A DNA stretch of 64,000 nt from Rugamonas fusca. Lineage in GTDB: Bacteria; Pseudomonadota; Gammaproteobacteria; Burkholderiales; Burkholderiaceae_D. The position numbers and the translations under genes are program-made. How positions within the stretch are numbered: position 1 is the first letter of the stretch; the number at the start of each line of letters is the position of its first letter. Positions 57,463 to 64,000 of the stretch are shown here, piece by piece. Under the pieces are notes generated by a model. It saw only the letters and a list, made by a program, of their open reading frames with translations, was not told the DNA's origin and did not search any database. The stretch covers positions 52,350 to 116,349 of the forward strand of contig NZ_JACEZS010000019.1 in assembly GCF_014042365.1 (NCBI RefSeq). Direction: 5' to 3'.

Positions 57463-57491
57463 TTGCTCCGGTTGAAAAACATCGCTATAAT
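57463..57491 (+). promoter_or_regulatory. Candidate promoter of rpsT
   Basis: TTGCTC (57463-57468), 17 nt, TATAAT (57486-57491). The leader is then about 140 nt, long for a ribosomal protein gene, which allows autogenous control. Confidence 0.55.
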
Positions 57492-57582
57492 CGAAGGCTG
57501 TACAGAATTCTGTAATGCAGACACGAATGTTTGGCAGGCAGTAGTTTGACTCACATGGTTCGGCAGCTGCACTGAACGCACC

Positions 57583-57610
57583 TGTTTGGCAAACAATAAT
57601 GTTTGCAAAC
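57583..57610 (+). repeat. Twin small palindromes in the rpsT leader
   Basis: TGTTTG-G-CAAACA (57583-57595) and GTTTGCAAAC (57601-57610) lie side by side, ending 28 nt before the rpsT start codon; a related TGTTTGGCA stands near 57527. Confidence 0.55.
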
Positions 57611-57638
57611 GCACTTTGACCCTGATTTAGGAAATTCC

Positions 57639-57905
57639 ATGGCAAATACCGCACAAGCGCGCAAACGCGCTCGTCAAGCAGTTAAGCAAAACGCACACAA
57701 CTCGTCCCAGCGTTCGACCCTGCGCACCGCGATCAAAGCGGTACGTAAGGCTATCCAGGGTGGCGACAAAGCGGCTGCGACCGCAATCTTCCAGGCATCC
57801 GTGTCGACCATCGACAGCATCGCTGACAAGAAGATCATCCACAAAAACAAGGCCGCTCGCCACAAGAGCCGCCTGGCAGCTGCCCTGAAGGCACTGTCCG
57901 CTTAA
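57639..57905 (+). CDS. rpsT: 30S ribosomal protein S20
   Basis: 88 residues, MANTAQARKRARQAVKQNAHN, with the usual Lys/Arg-rich helices and the KKIIHKNKAARHKSRL C-terminal motif. It binds 16S rRNA in the small subunit. TTAGGAA is the ribosome-binding site. Followed by a strong hairpin terminator. Confidence 0.97.
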   Translation: MANTAQARKRARQAVKQNAHNSSQRSTLRTAIKAVRKAIQGGDKAAATAIFQASVSTIDSIADKKIIHKNKAARHKSRLAAALKALSA

Positions 57906-57950
57906 TTTCCTGCTGCTTGCGGCCCAGGCCGCGACAGGGAGTACAGCAAG

Positions 57951-57982
57951 AACCCGCCTGACCTCTGGTCAGCGCGGGTTTT
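57951..57982 (+). terminator. rpsT terminator
   Basis: AACCCGC-CTGACC / GGTCAG-C-GCGGGTT forms a long stem around TCT, then TTGTCGTTT. Confidence 0.85.
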
Positions 57983-58054
57983 GTCGTTTGCACATGCGCA
58001 ATGCGCGCGTGCCCCCCTGCGTCGTTGTCATCGTCATGCGCTGGCGACGGGCGT

Positions 58055-58083
58055 AAAAAAAGGCAGGACGCGCCTGCCTTTTT
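58055..58083 (-). terminator. Terminator of the Ala/Lys-rich gene
   Basis: AAAAAGGCAGG and CCTGCCTTTTT pair perfectly around ACGCG; the T-run on the minus strand is formed by the A-run at 58055. Confidence 0.85.
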
Positions 58084-58099
58084 GATGGAGCCGGAAAGA

Positions 58100-58330
58100 T
58101 TACTTGGCCGCTGGTGCCGAAGCTTCAGCGGAAGCCGATGCCGAAGCTGCTTTCTTGGCTTTCTTGGCTTTCTTGGCTTTCTTCGCAGGAGCAGCGGCTT
58201 CGGCCGAAGCGGATGCGGAAGCAGCGGAAGCCATCGGAGCGGAAGCAGCAGCGGATGCCGACGCTGGAGCAGCGGCGAAAGCGGAAGCGGCGAACAGGGA
58301 TGCAACCAGAGCAGCGATGATTTTAGACAT
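58100..58330 (-). CDS. Small exported Ala/Lys-rich protein
   Basis: 76 residues with AAAGGA in front of the ATG at 58330 on the minus strand. A signal peptide (MSKIIAALVASLFAASAFAA) precedes a mature part made almost only of Ala, Ser, Pro and Lys, with KKAKKAKKAKK in the middle. The makeup recalls the acid-shock protein Asr or histone-H1-like tails, but exported. A longer in-frame start exists at 58414; it lacks a ribosome-binding site and puts the signal peptide inside. Function unknown. Confidence 0.7.
   Translation of the reverse strand: MSKIIAALVASLFAASAFAAAPASASAAASAPMASAASASASAEAAAPAKKAKKAKKAKKAASASASAEASAPAAK
58151..58186. repeat. Four tandem 9-nt units encoding the Lys-Ala repeat
   Basis: TTTCTTGGC repeated three times followed by TTTCTTCGC; each unit encodes Ala-Lys-Lys on the minus strand. 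Copy number may vary between strains. Confidence 0.8.
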
Positions 58331-58480
58331 GTCAGTTCCTTTGGCGGTTGAAGAAATCAAGGATTCAAGTGAATCTGCTCCCCTTAACGTGGGCAGGAAA
58401 TTGTCGGTTGACATGATTTTTCAAAAAAAATGCAAAATATCTGAAAATCTTTTGTTGCGCCGCCGTATGGTCGCGCCGCT

Positions 58481-59053
58481 TTATTGACCGGAACCGTTGA
58501 CCAGTTCGGCCGGCGTCACGGCGCGCCATTCGCCCGGCATCAGCGGGTGGCTGGCCAGCGATATGGCGCCGATGGCGCTGCGCACCAGGCGCAGCGTGGG
58601 CAGGCCGACGGCCGCCGTCATGCGCCGCACCTGGCGGTTCTTGCCTTCCTGCAGGGTGATGGCCAGCCAGCTGGTGGGCTGGTCGGCGCGCTGGCGGATC
58701 GGCGGGTTGCGCGGCCACAGCCATTCGGGCTCGGCGATGCGCACGGCTTTGCATGGCAAGGTGGTGAAGTCGCCCAGGTTGATGGGCGCTTGCAGCCGCG
58801 CCAGGCTGTCCGCGTCCGGCACGCCCTCCACCTGCACCAAATAAGTCTTGGCTTGTTTATGGTCGGGGTGGGCAATGTCGTGCTGCAACTTGCCGTCGTC
58901 GGTCAGCAGCAGCAAGCCTTCGCTGTCGGCGTCGAGCCGGCCGGCCGGGTAGATGTTGGGGATGTGCAGGTAGTCGGCCAGCGTGGGACGCCCGTCCTGC
59001 GCGGAGAACTGGCACAGAACCTGGAACGGCTTGTTGAATAGTATCAAAGACAT
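58481..59053 (-). CDS. rluE: rRNA pseudouridine synthase, RluE type
   Basis: 190 residues without an S4 domain. It starts LILFNKPFQVLCQFS, has the catalytic GRLDADSEGLLLLTDDG block with its Asp, and GKNRQVRRMTAAVGLPTLRL. The length and missing S4 domain fit RluE, which modifies U2457 of 23S rRNA in E. coli. The ribosome-binding site is weak. It is divergent from icd. Confidence 0.85.
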   Translation of the reverse strand: MSLILFNKPFQVLCQFSAQDGRPTLADYLHIPNIYPAGRLDADSEGLLLLTDDGKLQHDIAHPDHKQAKTYLVQVEGVPDADSLARLQAPINLGDFTTLPCKAVRIAEPEWLWPRNPPIRQRADQPTSWLAITLQEGKNRQVRRMTAAVGLPTLRLVRSAIGAISLASHPLMPGEWRAVTPAELVNGSGQ

Positions 59054-59148
59054 ATTTATATGAGGATCAATTGTGGTGTAGGCTTAAACGCCGGCGGCGA
59101 AAAAGCCATAGCGCCTGGCAAAATACTGGTGCATAATGTGAAACGCCT

Positions 59149-59182
59149 GTCTTATGTCTTATAGAAGACTCGGAGTAAGACT
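59149..59182 (+). promoter_or_regulatory. Candidate operator cluster upstream of icd
   Basis: GTCTTAT is repeated head to tail at 59149-59155 and 59156-59162, and the inverse forms AGAAGAC (59163-59169) and AGTAAGAC (59175-59182) follow. Four copies of one half-site in 34 nt suggest a regulator binding region about 100 nt before icd. Confidence 0.45.
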
Positions 59183-59282
59183 CAGCCAAACCGTGGTAAA
59201 TTGGTAACAAATCAGATTGCAGATCATGCCCTGGGAGCGCAACGACGTTGTCGCTTGCCGAGCGTCCACTTCGGAGAACACG

Positions 59283-60536
<1,254 letters not shown>

Positions 60537-60567
60537 GCAGTGGCGCGGCCCGCGCCGCGCTGCCGGC

Positions 60568-60600
60568 AAGCCCCGTTCTCGCGAGAGGGCGGGGCTTTTT
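60568..60600 (+). terminator. icd terminator
   Basis: AAGCCCCG...CGGGGCTT stem with an inner CTC/GAG pairing, followed by TTTTT. Confidence 0.85.
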
Positions 60601-60650
60601 GCTGGGCGTGGCCGTGACATGCGCGCAACAGCCGGCCCGGCGTCGGGACG

Positions 60651-60677
60651 AAAAAAAACCCCGCGAGGCGGGGTTTT
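60651..60677 (-). terminator. Cold-shock gene terminator
   Basis: AAAACCCCGC and GCGGGGTTTT pair perfectly around GAG; an A-run at 60651-60658 gives the U-tract on the minus strand. Confidence 0.88.
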
Positions 60678-60695
60678 CGACTTCCGCAGCGGCGC

Positions 60696-60899
60696 TTAGG
60701 CCGACTGGATGTTGGAAGCTTGCTTGCCTTTAGGGCCTTGCGTGACTTCGAACTGAACTTTTTGACCTTCTTTGAGGGTCTTGAAACCGTTCATGTTGAT
60801 TGCGGAGAAGTGAGCGAACAAATCTTCGCCGCCGTCATCTGGAGTGATGAAGCCAAAACCTTTGGAATCATTGAACCACTTAACAGTACCTGTTGCCAT
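60696..60899 (-). CDS. cspA: Cold-shock protein, CspA family
   Basis: 67 residues: MATGTVKWFNDSKGFGFITP, with RNP1 (KGFGFI) and RNP2 (DLFAHFSAI) motifs. It binds single-stranded RNA and DNA as a chaperone. The start at 60899 is preferred over one at 60938 because it gives the exact family N terminus. The leader is about 100 nt long, like other csp mRNAs. Confidence 0.95.
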   Translation of the reverse strand: MATGTVKWFNDSKGFGFITPDDGGEDLFAHFSAINMNGFKTLKEGQKVQFEVTQGPKGKQASNIQSA

Positions 60900-60941
60900 A
60901 AAAAGAACTTTCAAATAAAAACTGATCACACGAGCCATAAA

Positions 60942-60959
60942 GGCAAGAAGCTTCTTGCC
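60942..60959 (-). promoter_or_regulatory. 18-bp perfect palindrome in the cspA leader
   Basis: GGCAAGAAG/CTTCTTGCC with no loop, 42 nt before the start codon, inside the predicted 5' untranslated region. It can form an RNA hairpin or bind a dimeric protein. With the promoter at 61019 it accounts for part of the 323-nt gap 60900-61222; the rest of the gap shows no gene. Confidence 0.6.
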
Positions 60960-61018
60960 CCCTCCTCACGCCTCACTTCTTATCAACATGTACATTGCTG
61001 CACAGCGTCGATAACGCA

Positions 61019-61046
61019 TTGTTAGCGCGTGGATTTTTAAAGTCAA
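61019..61046 (-). promoter_or_regulatory. Candidate cspA promoter
   Basis: On the minus strand TTGACT (61041-61046) and TAACAA (61019-61024) are 16 nt apart. This gives a leader of about 110-115 nt. Confidence 0.6.
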
Positions 61047-61222
61047 GCGCTTTCGAGAGCGTTTTGCTATTTTTAAGACAATTGGCATAAAAACAACTCT
61101 TGAATTCGCCGCCCCGGGCGCCATCTGCGCGGGGATGAGAAAGCGCGTAAGATGGACAACAATTGGATATGCGCTGAGAAATGCGCATTGCATCAAACCC
61201 GAAAGCATTAGAATATAAGCGT

Positions 61223-61521
61223 ATGGCAACCAAGCATGACACCGAAACCCTGCTGGAGCGGCAGACGCTGAAGCCGCCACCTCTCTACCAGGTGGCGCTG
61301 CTCAATGATGACTACACGCCGATGGAATTCGTCGTGGCCATCATCCAGGAGTATTTCAACAAGGACAGAGAAACGGCCACGCAAATCATGCTCAGCGTGC
61401 ACCAGCACGGCAAGGGTGTGTGTGGCGTGTTTTCCAAGGATGTAGCCTGTACCAAAGTGGAGTTCGTTTTAACGCATGCGCGCAAGGCAGGCCACCCCCT
61501 GCAGTGTGTGATGGAGGAAGT

Positions 61522-61525
<4 letters not shown>
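61223..61525 (+). CDS. clpS: ClpS adaptor of the ClpAP protease
   Basis: 100 residues. It has LYQVALLNDDYTPMEFV, the HxxGK-like HQHGKGVCGVF and the C-terminal AGHPLQCVMEEV. ClpS brings N-degron substrates to ClpA. The N-terminal tail (about 20 residues) is disordered as usual. ATG 61181 is a possible longer start. The stop overlaps the clpA start by 4 nt. Confidence 0.94.
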
Positions 61526-63822
<2,297 letters not shown>

Positions 63823-63843
63823 GCCGTTTGACGGTGAACAGAA

Positions 63844-63872
63844 AACCCGCATCGCCCGATGCGGGTTTTTTT
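63844..63872 (+). terminator. clpA terminator
   Basis: AACCCGCATC and GATGCGGGTT form a perfect 10-bp stem with loop GCCC, followed by TTTTT. Confidence 0.92.
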
Positions 63873-63877
63873 ATTTG

Positions 63878-64000
63878 GTGCGCCCAGCATGGGCGCACTC
63901 CTGTGGGTGCAAGTCCCGCCGCGAGCTGACCACAGTGAGCGAAGTGAAGCGCAACTGCGGAAGGGTAACTGACTGTGGGAAGGAAGCGTGGAGCATAAAT
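63878..64000 (+). mobile_element. 5' part of a group II intron
   Basis: GTGCGCCCAGCATGGGCGCA at 63878 has the GTGYG start and the first stem of bacterial group II introns, followed by further paired segments such as CTGTGGGTGCAAGTCCCG and GAGCGAAGTGAAGC that fit domain I. It begins about 10 nt after the clpA terminator stem, the insertion preference of bacterial class C introns. The maturase gene and the 3' end are outside the window, so class and integrity cannot be settled. Assignment is from memory of the 5' end. Confidence 0.75.

Noticed and set aside
58151..58186. Possible CRISPR-like repeat
   Set aside because: The units are 9 nt, without spacers, and encode the Lys-Ala run of a small protein.

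Overview
The window is high-GC chromosomal DNA of a betaproteobacterium, most likely Oxalobacteraceae (Massilia / Duganella / Janthinobacterium group). Support comes from an exosortase-B polysaccharide locus with EpsA/B/D/E/F/G/I/L homologues, three PEP-CTERM proteins, and Burkholderiales-type housekeeping genes (uup, murJ, rpsT, icd, cspA, clpS-clpA). The genus is inferred from gene content; no search was run.

Layout. 1-3293: end of an aromatic or acyl-CoA catabolic operon (SDR fragment, MarR regulator, enoyl-CoA hydratase, acyl-CoA dehydrogenase, Rid-like protein). 3392-4108: PEP-CTERM protein with a TLD-like domain. 4214-4288: tRNA-Arg(CCT). 4462-6372: uup. 6549-38585: a large exopolysaccharide locus. 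It starts with a CPBP-family protease, epsL and epsB. A hairpin and a promoter follow, then epsD-epsE-epsF-epsG-xrtB-epsI and a Wzy-like polymerase. A mosaic sugar-building section comes next: glycosyltransferases, flippase, two heparinase II/III proteins, a PaaK/CapK-like adenylating enzyme, nucleotide-sugar dehydrogenase, Gfo/Idh oxidoreductase, an unassigned TIM-barrel-like protein, wecB, galE, an NDP-sugar pyrophosphorylase and manC. Three genes (flippase, GT2, secreted heparinase) lie on the opposite strand as a block inside it.

38666-45193: TIGR03790-type protein, an ExeM/NucH-like extracellular nuclease preceded by a candidate Pho box, a PEP-CTERM protein, a PhoB-like regulator with an altered acidic pocket, and EpsA, the regulator expected for the eps genes about 35 kb away. 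45466-55006: a tightly packed secretion or pilus-like operon in the order G-F-E-(PilM/N/O/P-like)-secretin-three prepilin-like genes, followed at 55218 by another PEP-CTERM gene. 55800-63822: housekeeping genes. At the right edge a group II intron begins at 63878, about 10 nt past the clpA terminator.

How the genes fit together. EpsB should load the first sugar on undecaprenyl phosphate and the glycosyltransferases extend it. The flippase and Wzy-like protein export and polymerise it, EpsF/EpsG set chain length, and EpsE/EpsL carry it across the outer membrane. XrtB with EpsI should process PEP-CTERM proteins that may bind or pass through that polymer. Sugar precursors predicted from the enzymes are GDP-mannose, UDP-galactose, UDP-ManNAc or its acid, and other oxidised UDP-amino sugars. 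The compact type II/type IV hybrid system and the two PEP-CTERM genes outside the eps locus are the parts least explained by known annotation.
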